A DNA stretch of 14,913 nucleotides from the NCBI GenBank assembly GCA_035291405.1, contig DATDSD010000047.1, positions 1 to 14,913 on the forward strand. The letters run 5' to 3'. This stretch comes from UBA12026 sp035291405. Lineage in GTDB: Bacteria > Patescibacteriota > Microgenomatia > UBA8517. The position numbers and the translations under genes were made by a program. The notes beneath the pieces are model-generated. The model had not been told where the DNA came from, searched no databases, and saw only the letters and a list, made by a program, of their open reading frames with translations. Positions 1 to 6,666 of the stretch are shown here, in pieces. Position 1 is the first letter of the stretch, and the number at the start of each line of letters is the position of its first letter.

Positions 1-72
1 ATTTCCCTTCTAAATACAAACCTTGAGTCTGAGGTTGATGAAATAATCAAGACTTTTAAAATTATCAAGTAA
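1..72 (+). CDS. C-terminal end of an unknown protein (partial)
   Basis: An open frame runs in from the left edge and stops at TAA 70-72, giving the last 23 residues of a protein that begins outside the window. The tail is acidic then basic (ESEVDEIIKTFKIIK). It resembles the end of the membrane-anchored protein at 7304-7933 (LEEIDSILASLKKV), so it could be a member of that family. The fragment is too short to assign a function. Confidence 0.5.
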   Translation: MSLLNTNLESEVDEIIKTFKIIK

Positions 73-92
73 ATTCAACAAAACTTAAGATA

Positions 93-123
93 TTGAAGAT
101 TCGGTGAATAATGAGAGTATAAT
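93..123 (+). promoter_or_regulatory. Candidate sigma-70-type promoter
   Basis: A perfect TATAAT lies at 118-123, with TTGAAG at 93-98 as a possible -35 box (19-base spacer, longer than ideal). It would give a leader of about 29 bases before the ATG at 159. It probably drives the membrane protein and DUF1232-like genes. Confidence 0.55.
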
Positions 124-158
124 GATCCTAAAGTACCCACCCAATATAAATTATTAAT

Positions 159-611
159 ATGAATAAATGGCAACAAATAATAATCTTATCTTATGGAATC
201 ATAAACTTTTTGGTATTTATAAGAGGCTTTTATGAATCTAAACATAAGAAAAATGCCTATGGTCTAACCCCCTACTTGTTCTTTCTGGGGATTTTTGTTT
301 GGGGAGATGCAGTTATTTTTGGACTTTTTTGGGCTATTTCTTCTATAGTTTCTATATTTTTCCAGGATTTTGTTTTATTCCTTCTAATTATTTCAATTTT
401 TTGGATAGTTAGAAGTTTAGGAGAAACCATCTATTGGTTTAATCAACAATTTTCAGCCAAGACGTATTCTTTGAATAAACCCGAAAATCTTCTTTTTCAT
501 TCAGTTTTTTATAATGACTCTATTTGGTTTGTTTATCAAATCATGTGGCAATGTGTTACAGTTATTTCAATTGTTTGTTCAATTTACCTTATCAAGTTGT
601 GGATAATATGA
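159..611 (+). CDS. Hypothetical multi-pass membrane protein
   Basis: I do not recognise this 150-residue protein. It is very hydrophobic and aromatic-rich. Likely membrane segments lie near residues 6-24, 40-62, 66-88 and 127-149, with a short basic loop (ESKHKKN) after the first. No catalytic motif is visible and there are only two cysteines, both near the C-terminus. The ATG at 159 is the first in frame after a TATAAT at 118-123; no clear Shine-Dalgarno sequence precedes it. Its stop overlaps the start of the next gene (ATGA, 608-611), so the two are translationally coupled. The role is unknown; a small envelope protein is all the sequence supports. Confidence 0.75.
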   Translation: MNKWQQIIILSYGIINFLVFIRGFYESKHKKNAYGLTPYLFFLGIFVWGDAVIFGLFWAISSIVSIFFQDFVLFLLIISIFWIVRSLGETIYWFNQQFSAKTYSLNKPENLLFHSVFYNDSIWFVYQIMWQCVTVISIVCSIYLIKLWII

Positions 612-829
612 AAAAGACATTAATTGTAATTATTGGTGTGTTATCTGGACTATATCTAGTTAATCCCGGGTTTGGTGTATTTGAATTTATTCCCGATAAT
701 GTTCCATTAGTTGGAAATCTTGATGAAGGAATGGCTTCATTTCTTTTGTTATCCTCCCTTGCCTATTTTGACATTGACATTAGAGACGTATTTGGAAATT
801 GGTGGAAAAGGAAACAAGCTAAAGACTGA
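608..829 (+). CDS. DUF1232 (YkvA-like) small membrane protein
   Basis: A 73-residue protein. I start it at the ATG at 608, which overlaps the upstream stop as ATGA; an in-frame ATG at 524 would lie wholly inside the upstream gene. The segment FEFIPDNVPLVGNLDEG, followed by a hydrophobic stretch, matches the DUF1232 signature, whose family pattern is roughly PxDxIPDxIPxxGxxDD. The N-terminal hydrophobic stretch (residues 4-20) and the later LLLSSLAYF region suggest two membrane-embedded segments. The C-terminus is basic (WWKRKQAKD) and probably cytoplasmic. The biochemical function of DUF1232 is not known. The family call rests on this one motif. Confidence 0.7.
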   Translation: MKKTLIVIIGVLSGLYLVNPGFGVFEFIPDNVPLVGNLDEGMASFLLLSSLAYFDIDIRDVFGNWWKRKQAKD

Positions 830-834
830 AACTG

Positions 835-843
835 TGCTATAAT
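835..843 (+). promoter_or_regulatory. Extended -10 promoter element
   Basis: TGCTATAAT is a perfect extended -10 box (TGn plus TATAAT). No good -35 box is seen, which extended -10 promoters can tolerate. Transcription would begin near 850, exactly where the reading frame at 850-1023 starts. The box is six bases from that frame, as the equivalent box at 1699-1707 is from the SpoU gene. Confidence 0.6.
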
Positions 844-849
844 GAACTT

Positions 850-1023
850 ATCAATACAAATTTTTCAGTAGACCAACTAGCTGACACGTTAGTTAAAAGG
901 GGGGGTCACATTAATAAATATTATCTTCAGGAGTGGAATAGAAATAAAAAAGCAATTGTCTATCTTAAAACTTGGTTTGGAGGTAAAAACATTCGTGAAG
1001 CACTCCTTAAAGCTTTAGTTTAA
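850..1023 (+). CDS. Small 57-codon reading frame with an ATC in the start position
   Basis: An open frame of 57 sense codons ends at TAA 1021-1023, sharing TTAA with the stop of the convergent gene. The translation looks like a real small basic protein (FSVDQLADTLVKRGG, then KYYLQEWNRNKKAIVYLK and GGKNIREALLKAL). The frame has no ATG, GTG or TTG between the upstream stop at 820-822 and its end. An extended -10 box ends at 843, and six bases later the frame has ATC, exactly where the leaderless SpoU gene has ATG. It may be a gene silenced by a G-to-C change, a gene using a rare ATC start, or a frameshifted gene whose ATG is at 842 in another frame. I do not recognise the family. Confidence 0.45.
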   Translation: MNTNFSVDQLADTLVKRGGHINKYYLQEWNRNKKAIVYLKTWFGGKNIREALLKALV

Positions 1024-1271
1024 TCTTCGTCTTTATTTGTTTTTTTGTCTTCAATTATTTTTTTTCTTGCTTCTTCTCTTTTAACTTGCTCTTCTTTAAT
1101 AAATTGTCTTTTTTTCTTTTCTGTCTGAAGAGTTTTATTTACCAATTTTTGACACTCAGGATCAGAACACTCTGTAATGGTATAGATAACAGTTGAAGTA
1201 TCTACTTTTTCTTCATAAGTCTTGACTACAATTCTTGGTTTTCCACACCTTGTACAAATACTACCTGTCAT
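1020..1271 (-). CDS. Small zinc-ribbon-like protein with charged C-terminal helix
   Basis: An 83-residue protein. The start is set by a strong Shine-Dalgarno sequence, GAGGAGGA (bases 1286-1279), seven bases before the ATG; a longer in-frame start at 1421 would lie inside the RRM gene. Cysteines at 6, 9, 35 and 40 (CTRC ... CSDPEC) form a likely zinc site of zinc-ribbon type. From about residue 43 onward the protein is a highly charged Lys/Glu helix, possibly a coiled coil, ending in DKKTNKDED. It overlaps the end of the RRM gene by 11 bases, so the two are co-transcribed and probably coupled. A nucleic-acid or ribosome-related role is plausible from the partner but is inference. Confidence 0.72.
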   Translation of the reverse strand: MTGSICTRCGKPRIVVKTYEEKVDTSTVIYTITECSDPECQKLVNKTLQTEKKKRQFIKEEQVKREEARKKIIEDKKTNKDED

Positions 1272-1674
1272 TTCTAAATCCTCCTCTGCCTCCACCTCTT
1301 GAAAAACCGCTTCTTCCCCCACCGCGACTAAATGATGGCTTCCCTCCAAACGAGGGTTTTCTGTCGTCTGAATACCCACCCCTTCTATCATCTCCTCCAC
1401 CAGACCTTGGTTTAAATTCACGTTTTTCCATTGGTTTAGCTTCTGCGACTATTAATTTTCTACCACCAAAATCAGTATTATTAAACATTTCAATTGCACG
1501 GGTTGCATCTTCTTCTTTCTCAAATTCCACGAATCCAAATCCCTTGGATCTTCCGGAAAACTTATCCATAATGATTTGGACCAAAGTGACAACACCAGCG
1601 GAACTAAAATGATCTTTTATATCATTATCAGTTGAAGAAAATGGTAAACCTGCTACAAACAATCTTTTGTTCAT
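1261..1674 (-). CDS. RRM-domain RNA-binding protein with RGG-like tail
   Basis: A 137-residue protein with a single RNA recognition motif at about residues 3-80. RNP2 is LFVAGL (5-10) and RNP1 is KGFGFVEF (44-51), with the aromatic residues that stack on RNA present. After it comes a Gly/Arg/Ser/Phe-rich disordered tail (about 90-137) with repeated SRGGGR units, like RGG boxes. Bacterial RRM proteins of this kind bind single-stranded RNA and are often linked to cold adaptation or RNA chaperoning. The specific target cannot be read from sequence. The ATG at 1674 has no Shine-Dalgarno sequence. A TAAAAT at 1689-1684 would give a leader of only a few bases. It is divergent from the SpoU gene across about 40 bases and overlaps the zinc-ribbon gene downstream. 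Confidence 0.9.
   Translation of the reverse strand: MNKRLFVAGLPFSSTDNDIKDHFSSAGVVTLVQIIMDKFSGRSKGFGFVEFEKEEDATRAIEMFNNTDFGGRKLIVAEAKPMEKREFKPRSGGGDDRRGGYSDDRKPSFGGKPSFSRGGGRSGFSRGGGRGGFRNDR
1279..1286 (-). promoter_or_regulatory. Strong ribosome binding site for the zinc-ribbon gene
   Basis: GAGGAGGA on the - strand sits seven bases before the ATG at 1271 and lies inside the RRM coding region. It is one of the few clear Shine-Dalgarno sequences in the window and decides the start of the downstream gene. Confidence 0.75.
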
Positions 1675-1698
1675 CTAGAGCGTATTTTACTACGAAGC

Positions 1699-1707
1699 TG
1701 GTATAAT
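1699..1707 (+). promoter_or_regulatory. Extended -10 promoter for a leaderless SpoU mRNA
   Basis: TGGTATAAT is a perfect extended -10 box ending six bases before the ATG at 1714. The expected transcription start is therefore the A of the ATG, implying a leaderless mRNA. No convincing -35 box is seen. Confidence 0.7.
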
Positions 1708-1713
1708 AGCCAT

Positions 1714-2304
1714 ATGATAAACAAGTTTGTTGTTCCAATAAACAGAATGAATTCCAAACAATTAAGAAAGATAAAACCAACTAACGGGGAAGATAAACTT
1801 ATAAAAAGAAACCCCATCTATTTCATATTGGACAATGTTTTAGATACATATAACATTGGCTCTATTTTTAGACTTGGTGATGCCACAGCCGTTGAAAAAA
1901 TTCTTATATGTGGTGATTCTGAATATCCCCCATCCAGTAGAATTCATAAAGCAGCAGTAGGAACAGAAGAATGGGTACCATGGGAATACAACAAATCAAC
2001 AGTTGATGTAGTCAATAAACTTAAAAGACAAGGAATACATATAATTGCAGTAGAACAAGATAAAAGATCTATTCCCTACTCCCTATTATCAAATAAAATA
2101 AACCTTCCAATAGCATTGGTAGTAGGACATGAGACAAATGGTGTTTCAAAGGAAGTTTTGGATTTGGCAGACATTATTGTTGAACTTCCAATGTTTGGTA
2201 TAAACAATTCCTTAAATGTTTGGGGATCACTTGCAATTGTATCTTATAAAGTAATTGAATACTTGATTTTTAAACCTTTTTTATCAAAGAGGAAAAAGAT
2301 TTAA
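1714..2304 (+). CDS. SpoU/TrmH-family RNA 2'-O-methyltransferase
   Basis: A 196-residue SPOUT-class enzyme that would transfer a methyl group from S-adenosylmethionine to a ribose 2'-OH in tRNA or rRNA. All three SpoU motifs are present. Motif 1 is NIGSIFRLGDA (47-57), with the catalytic-type arginine at 53. Motif 2 is VVGHETNGV (136-144). Motif 3 is LPMFGINNSLNVWGSLAI (158-175), which forms the cofactor-binding trefoil knot. The N-terminal 35 residues are basic and there is no separate L30e-like substrate domain, so it resembles the short TrmH-type forms. The target nucleotide cannot be inferred. The ATG at 1714 fits a leaderless transcript. A later in-frame ATG (residue 12) is possible but lacks a ribosome binding site. 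Its end is three bases from the convergent cysteine-rich gene. Confidence 0.88.
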   Translation: MINKFVVPINRMNSKQLRKIKPTNGEDKLIKRNPIYFILDNVLDTYNIGSIFRLGDATAVEKILICGDSEYPPSSRIHKAAVGTEEWVPWEYNKSTVDVVNKLKRQGIHIIAVEQDKRSIPYSLLSNKINLPIALVVGHETNGVSKEVLDLADIIVELPMFGINNSLNVWGSLAIVSYKVIEYLIFKPFLSKRKKI

Positions 2305-2307
2305 GCT

Positions 2308-3078
2308 TCATATACCATAGTTACAACAGACTGCTCCACCACCACAACGTCCACTAACAATAGTTCCACCATCATTGTTACATTCATATCTTGTTGTACA
2401 GTCATATCGGCACGTTACAATAGGCTGGGAGGTTGGTGTTCTAGGGGGAGTATTTGAGGAATTATCGACACACAGAGCTAACCGTGAAGCTCCTACAGTT
2501 ACACAACTCTGATTGCTACCACAATAATACTCGAACTGCCATTGAGAATTACGACAGACTTCCACCTTATTACCATTACAACGATATTCATCATTCCTGC
2601 ACACAACACAAACAGCATTGTTCTGGCTACTAATACACATTTCCCCAAAAGTACTGCAGTCTTTGTATATTGTCCATATCCCATCAGTGCACCTTTCGAT
2701 CTTCGTCCCTGCACATCTAGTTTCACCATTTGTATCACACACATTAAGAGTTGTGCCTGCACAATGCGCACCGCGACAATCTCCTGCTGCACCATTCACA
2801 CATCTCATATTTTTCCTATTACAGTTTTCAATCACATCATAAAAATATCTTCCATACCTATACATACATTGATAAAGTTTGTCGCCTACACATTTGACCT
2901 CTCCAAGACCACCACTAGAAGTACAACTATTATAACAGCCAGCAGCAGCGCGCGATTCATCAAAAACTGTCTGTTTTTGTGTAGTCAATATAACACCAAC
3001 TGAGGCTCCAAGTACTAAAAGAACAAGAGAGATAAATTTAAAAAAATGTTTTTGGGGATGTAAAGATTTAAGCTTCAT
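2308..3078 (-). CDS. Cysteine-rich secreted repeat protein, copy 1
   Basis: A 256-residue protein with a basic start (HPQKHFFKF), one membrane or signal segment (about residues 13-32) and QKQTVFDESRAA, after which nearly every motif is built on cysteine. I count 26 cysteines, all after the membrane segment. Three related modules follow, of the form RCxGxxxxxCxxGxW...xCxxxxxxC, at roughly 61-92, 120-150 and 165-195. A Pro/Thr linker (NTPPRTPTSQP) then leads to a final six-cysteine domain, CRYDCTTRYEC ... GRC ... VCC. The architecture implies an extracellular, disulfide-cross-linked protein held at or released from the membrane. It is the last of three tandem paralogues, 12 bases after copy 2, with no clear ribosome binding site. 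The family and ligand are not recognised; adhesion or cell-surface binding is a guess from the modular form. Confidence 0.82.
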   Translation of the reverse strand: MKLKSLHPQKHFFKFISLVLLVLGASVGVILTTQKQTVFDESRAAAGCYNSCTSSGGLGEVKCVGDKLYQCMYRYGRYFYDVIENCNRKNMRCVNGAAGDCRGAHCAGTTLNVCDTNGETRCAGTKIERCTDGIWTIYKDCSTFGEMCISSQNNAVCVVCRNDEYRCNGNKVEVCRNSQWQFEYYCGSNQSCVTVGASRLALCVDNSSNTPPRTPTSQPIVTCRYDCTTRYECNNDGGTIVSGRCGGGAVCCNYGI

Positions 3079-3090
3079 GAAAACAAATTG

Positions 3091-3972
3091 TTAAAAATCA
3101 CAACAAACCTCACCTGTTGAACATCTTCCTTGTTTAACTGTTCCATTACCCTCTGTGCATTCATACCTTGTTACACAATCAAAGCTACACGATGGAACCG
3201 AAGTGGGTTGCGGAGCTGATGTTGGTTGTGGAGCTGAAAAATTACAACATACTTCTCCAGTATTACAACGTCCACTGACAGTTCTTCCATTACCTTCTGC
3301 GCATTCATACCTTGTTACACAATCGTACCTACAAGTTACAATGGGTTGTGATGTTGGAGTTGAAACAGACGAAGATGTCTTACACCACGCCACACCCATC
3401 ATGTAAACACATTCCTCATTTGAACTACAATTGTCTATGGTATTCCACACCCCATTAACACATTTTATAACTTTAGTATCATCATCGCTGCAAGACACTT
3501 TACCATTGGAACACCGTGTTGAACTACAAGATCCATTATTACAAGTCAGTCCCTTGCTTGCACAATTTTCATAAAAAGTCCATGAACCGTTTGTGCATCT
3601 TTCTCTTGACGTACCAGAACACCTAAATTGACCGTCTACCATGCAAGCCTCTTGTTCGTTTTTACAAACAGCACCACATGAAGGACTGCCCGTCCCATCA
3701 CATGAGAAACCGCCTGTACAACTACTAGCTTTAGTATAGTAATACCTGTTATAAATTCTGTTGTAACGACAAACATAAATATCATTGCCTTGACAGATTT
3801 TATCTCCTACATCATCAGGTGTACGACAATCACAACCACCCGCCATTGATTCATCAAAAACAGCACTTTTTTGTGTTGCAAGTATTACTGATAATGAACC
3901 ACCAAGGACTAAAATAGTGAGAGAGAGAAATTTTAGAAATGTATTTTTAGAATGAAGTGGTTTAAATCTCAT
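3091..3972 (-). CDS. Cysteine-rich secreted repeat protein, copy 2 (doubled C-terminal domain)
   Basis: A 293-residue paralogue of its two neighbours with the same plan: a basic N-terminus, one membrane segment (about 12-31), QKSAVFDES, then 32 cysteines by my count. The first module carries a tyrosine-rich insert (RYNRIYNRYYY), shared with copy 3. The next modules are RCSGTSRERCTNGSW-type and KCVNGVW-type. It differs from its neighbours in having two C-terminal six-cysteine domains, CRYDCVTRYEC...VCC and CSFDCVTRYEC...VCC, joined by a repeated PQPTS linker. The doubling is visible in the DNA as two similar blocks (about 3097-3192 and 3240-3340). It starts 14 bases after copy 3 ends, so all three form one operon. 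The function is unknown. Confidence 0.82.
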   Translation of the reverse strand: MRFKPLHSKNTFLKFLSLTILVLGGSLSVILATQKSAVFDESMAGGCDCRTPDDVGDKICQGNDIYVCRYNRIYNRYYYTKASSCTGGFSCDGTGSPSCGAVCKNEQEACMVDGQFRCSGTSRERCTNGSWTFYENCASKGLTCNNGSCSSTRCSNGKVSCSDDDTKVIKCVNGVWNTIDNCSSNEECVYMMGVAWCKTSSSVSTPTSQPIVTCRYDCVTRYECAEGNGRTVSGRCNTGEVCCNFSAPQPTSAPQPTSVPSCSFDCVTRYECTEGNGTVKQGRCSTGEVCCDF

Positions 3973-3986
3973 ATATCTTTTGAGTT

Positions 3987-4790
3987 TTAATATTTACAAC
4001 AAACCTCTCCAACATAACCACATTTCCCACCAACAATAGTGCCCCCATTGTTATTACATTCATATCTTGTTCCACAATCATATTGGCAAGTCACAATGGG
4101 TTGTGATGATGAGGTTGGGTTTGGATTTGAAATAGAAATACACATCGGACCCACTAATACTATATCCTTACAGGTTTTACCTAAACTACAATTTTCTATT
4201 GCTGTCCAGTAATGATTAAGGCACTGTTCTATGATATTACCATTACACCTCTTACCTATTATTTGGCAATATTCACCCGGTGTCGGTGTTGCAGTAATAA
4301 CCTTACAATACGGATCTACTGGTTTACAACCACCACCTTTGCCACAAGCTGTATTTTCACATGTTGAATTCCACTTACTACAATCTTTGTATGTTGTCCA
4401 CACACCATTAGTACACCTTTGGATCGTCGCCGCCCCAGCACATCTTGTATCACCGTCAGTATCACAAACATCAAGTGAGGATTGCCCACATATAGCAGCA
4501 CAGCCCACTTGCCTACAAGTTAAATTTGCTCCACAACCTTGAGACTTAACAAAATAATATCTATTGTAAATATTGTTATATTTACAAACATAAACATCGT
4601 TATCCACACATTTATTACCTCCTAAATCAGAGGATGAATTACAAGTGCAACCAGCTCCTGCCATTGATTCATCAAAAACTGCTTGTTTTTGTGTAGCTAA
4701 AACAATACCAACGGAAGCACCAAGTACTAAAATAACAAGAGAGATAAATTTTAAAAAGTGTTTTTGGGGATGTAAAGCCTTGATCCTCAT
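3987..4790 (-). CDS. Cysteine-rich secreted repeat protein, copy 3 (first in operon)
   Basis: A 267-residue protein from the ATG at 4790; an adjacent in-frame GTG at 4793 would add one residue and cannot be excluded. It has a basic start, one membrane segment (about 14-32) and QKQAVFDESMAGAGC, then 28 cysteines by my count. Modules of the RCxGxxxxxCxxGxWxxxxxC type are followed by a Thr/Pro segment (VITATPTPGEYC), another module, and a single C-terminal six-cysteine domain (CQYDCGTRYEC ... GEVCC). The N-terminal 40 residues are nearly identical to copy 1, showing recent duplication or conversion. It is the promoter-proximal gene, with a strong promoter just upstream. The QK.xVFDES stretch after the membrane segment looks like a shared secretion or anchoring tag. 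The molecular function is not recognised. Confidence 0.82.
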   Translation of the reverse strand: MRIKALHPQKHFLKFISLVILVLGASVGIVLATQKQAVFDESMAGAGCTCNSSSDLGGNKCVDNDVYVCKYNNIYNRYYFVKSQGCGANLTCRQVGCAAICGQSSLDVCDTDGDTRCAGAATIQRCTNGVWTTYKDCSKWNSTCENTACGKGGGCKPVDPYCKVITATPTPGEYCQIIGKRCNGNIIEQCLNHYWTAIENCSLGKTCKDIVLVGPMCISISNPNPTSSSQPIVTCQYDCGTRYECNNNGGTIVGGKCGYVGEVCCKY

Positions 4791-4798
4791 CACTATTA

Positions 4799-4827
4799 TT
4801 TATAGATCTTACAAATTTTAATGTCAA
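4799..4827 (-). promoter_or_regulatory. Strong promoter of the cysteine-rich operon
   Basis: On the - strand a perfect TTGACA (4827-4822) is followed by a 17-base spacer and TATAAA (4804-4799). The start would be near 4792, so the mRNA has almost no leader before GTG 4793 / ATG 4790. This is among the best promoters in the window and suggests high expression of the three paralogues. Confidence 0.8.
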
Positions 4828-4867
4828 TGGTTAACTATGTTTTTTTATTTTGATTTGAAAGAAGATA

Positions 4868-5680
4868 TTATTCTAAAGCTGAGGTAACTAGACTCTCCAT
4901 ATCCGTAAAGCTATATGCACCTGCAAAGTTGGTTTCATTTACAAAAAATCCTGGGGTTCCAGAAACTCCCAAGCTTGTTCCCAATGCCATGTCACTTGCA
5001 AGTCTTTCATCATACTTCCCACTATCAAGACACTTTTTCATTTCAGCTGAATCAACTGCCGACTTCAAGAAATTTGCCATATCACCCGATTTGGTTTTAT
5101 CATTCTTAACTGTATCATTAATAAATGTGTATCCCTTATTTGTCATGAGTAAATCATGTGCCTCCCAGAATTTTCCTTTTTCGTATGCGCAATAAAGTGC
5201 CTTTGTAGCCAACTCACCATTACCATGTCCATTAAAGTAAAGCCAAACAAATGAAGCTTTACCTTGATCTACCAATTTTTTCATTTCAATAACTGGTGCA
5301 ACATAAGTTCCGCCATCTTTGACCAATTTAAACTGATTTCCCACCTGAGTATTTAATTCAGAATTAAGTCCTGCAGCTACGTGGCAGTAAGGGCATGATG
5401 GATCTGACGCTTCCACAAAAATTAATTTACTATCTTTATTTCCAAATTTAATTACATCCTTGTCAAAAAGACCTTTAATTTGGTCTATGGAAACTTTAAC
5501 TTGTTCTGGAGCTTTCTGGGTTGTATCAGTACCAGTACCTGTTGTTCCCCCTTTTCCTATATTTTCAACTTTTTGCCAGAGAACACCAACCAAAAAGGCA
5601 AGACCTACAGTAATTATTAAAATTACAGGAACTAATCTCTCAAAAATTGAAGCTCTTCCATCTCTTGAATTTTCAGACAT
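4868..5680 (-). CDS. Membrane-anchored DsbA-like thiol-disulfide oxidoreductase
   Basis: A 270-residue protein with a short cytoplasmic N-terminus, one membrane segment (about 16-34), a Gly/Thr linker, and a thioredoxin-fold domain of the DsbA/thioredoxin_4 type from about residue 65. The active site is DPSCPYCH (C96, C99), and the partner cis-proline is in SGTPGFF (P243). The long helical insert between them is typical of DsbA. It should act outside the membrane, forming or rearranging disulfides. Directly downstream are three cysteine-rich secreted proteins, its most obvious candidate substrates. AAGGAAG about nine bases before the ATG is a reasonable ribosome binding site. The gene is probably read from the trxA operon and possibly from its own promoter at 5687-5715. 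A reducing or isomerase role cannot be excluded from sequence alone. Confidence 0.87.
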   Translation of the reverse strand: MSENSRDGRASIFERLVPVILIITVGLAFLVGVLWQKVENIGKGGTTGTGTDTTQKAPEQVKVSIDQIKGLFDKDVIKFGNKDSKLIFVEASDPSCPYCHVAAGLNSELNTQVGNQFKLVKDGGTYVAPVIEMKKLVDQGKASFVWLYFNGHGNGELATKALYCAYEKGKFWEAHDLLMTNKGYTFINDTVKNDKTKSGDMANFLKSAVDSAEMKKCLDSGKYDERLASDMALGTSLGVSGTPGFFVNETNFAGAYSFTDMESLVTSALE

Positions 5681-5686
5681 GTGTTA

Positions 5687-5715
5687 ATTCTTCCTTAAAC
5701 CATCCCTTTTGTCAA
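5687..5715 (-). promoter_or_regulatory. Candidate internal promoter before the DsbA-like gene
   Basis: A perfect TTGACA (5715-5710) is 17 bases from a weak AAGAAT (5692-5687) on the - strand. The -10 box ends six bases before the ATG at 5680, the same geometry as the leaderless genes. The overlapping AAGGAAG could instead serve only as a ribosome binding site, so this call is tentative. Confidence 0.42.
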
Positions 5716-5723
5716 CCCCAAAT

Positions 5724-6650
5724 TTATTTGAGTTCAGAAAGATACCTTAAAACTTCCATACCAGCCATACAACCAAAGCCTGCAGCAGTAATTGCTTGCT
5801 TATAAGTATGGTCATGAATATCACCAGAAACAAAAACTCCTTCGATGTTTGTTTTTGAACCTTCTCTTGAGATTACGTAGCCTTTTTCGTCCAAATCTAT
5901 AAGTCCTTTGAAAATCTCACTTGATGGATTATGTCCGATTGCAACAAACACTCCATCTGCTTTTATTTCTGATTCTTCTCCCGTTTTATTATTTTTAAGT
6001 TTAACGGCCTCAAATTTTTGATCTCCTAAGACCTCAATAACCTCACTGTCCCAAATTACATCAATTTTATTATTTGCGAAGACTTTCTCCTGCATTGCTT
6101 TTGAAGCTTTAAATTCCCCCCTTCTGTGAATAACAGAAACTTTTTTAGCATATTTGGTTAAGACCAACGCTTCTTCCATAGCAGAATCTCCACCACCTAC
6201 TACCAATACATACTTATCCCTGAAAAAAGGCGCATCACAAGGTGCACATGAAGAAATACCCCTACCTATTAATTCTTTCTCCCCCTTAACACCTAACCAT
6301 TTTGTCTCTGCCCCTGTAGCAATAATTACTGATCTGGCTTTTATTTCTTTTTCACTAGTTTTTAAAATAAAAGGGTTTACATCAAAATTAACCGAAGTTA
6401 CATTGGAAGGTACAAACTTTGCACCAAAACGAATAGTCTGAGCTTTCATTTTTTCCATTAACTCTGGACCCATTATCCCTTCCGGAAACCCAGGGAAATT
6501 ATCTACAAGTGAAGTCAACATTAGCTGGCCTCCCCACACATCTCCACCTAAGATTATTGTTGAGACGGCTCCACGAGAAACATAAATTCCCGCAGTTAAA
6601 CCTGCAGGACCAGAACCAATAATCGCAACGTCACAAATAGTGTCTTGCAT
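5724..6650 (-). CDS. trxB: Thioredoxin reductase
   Basis: A 308-residue flavoprotein that reduces thioredoxin with NADPH in the cytoplasm. From the ATG at 6650 it shows the FAD-binding GSGPAG (12-17), the redox-active CAPC (135-138), the NADPH-site GGGDSA (152-157) with HRR (175-177), and the C-terminal FAD motif SGD (275-277). Length and motif order match low-molecular-weight TrxB. I reject a longer in-frame start at 6719 because it would overlap the Pro/Thr repeat gene and add an unrelated N-terminus. The gene begins 16 bases after the repeat gene and is followed 43 bases later by the DsbA-like gene. With trxA upstream it forms a complete thioredoxin system in one operon. No obvious ribosome binding site precedes it. 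Confidence 0.95.
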   Translation of the reverse strand: MQDTICDVAIIGSGPAGLTAGIYVSRGAVSTIILGGDVWGGQLMLTSLVDNFPGFPEGIMGPELMEKMKAQTIRFGAKFVPSNVTSVNFDVNPFILKTSEKEIKARSVIIATGAETKWLGVKGEKELIGRGISSCAPCDAPFFRDKYVLVVGGGDSAMEEALVLTKYAKKVSVIHRRGEFKASKAMQEKVFANNKIDVIWDSEVIEVLGDQKFEAVKLKNNKTGEESEIKADGVFVAIGHNPSSEIFKGLIDLDEKGYVISREGSKTNIEGVFVSGDIHDHTYKQAITAAGFGCMAGMEVLRYLSELK

Positions 6651-6666
6651 TTTTTTATTAAAAAAA

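Noticed and set aside
1235..1612. Long + strand frame rich in proline and leucine opposite the RRM gene
   Set aside because: It is the reverse-strand image of the Gly/Arg-rich RRM tail and has no ribosome binding site or promoter.
2301..2310. Terminator between the convergent SpoU and cysteine-rich genes
   Set aside because: Only three bases separate the stops, and I see no inverted repeat followed by a T-run.
2542..3003. 153-codon + strand frame across the first cysteine-rich gene
   Set aside because: Antisense shadow of a gene with clear domain structure and paralogues; its translation is low-complexity Thr/Ile and matches nothing.
2308..4793. Cysteine-rich proteins as lipoproteins
   Set aside because: The first cysteine lies well after the membrane segment, following VFDES, and no lipobox (L-[AS]-[GA]-C) is present at the cleavage position.
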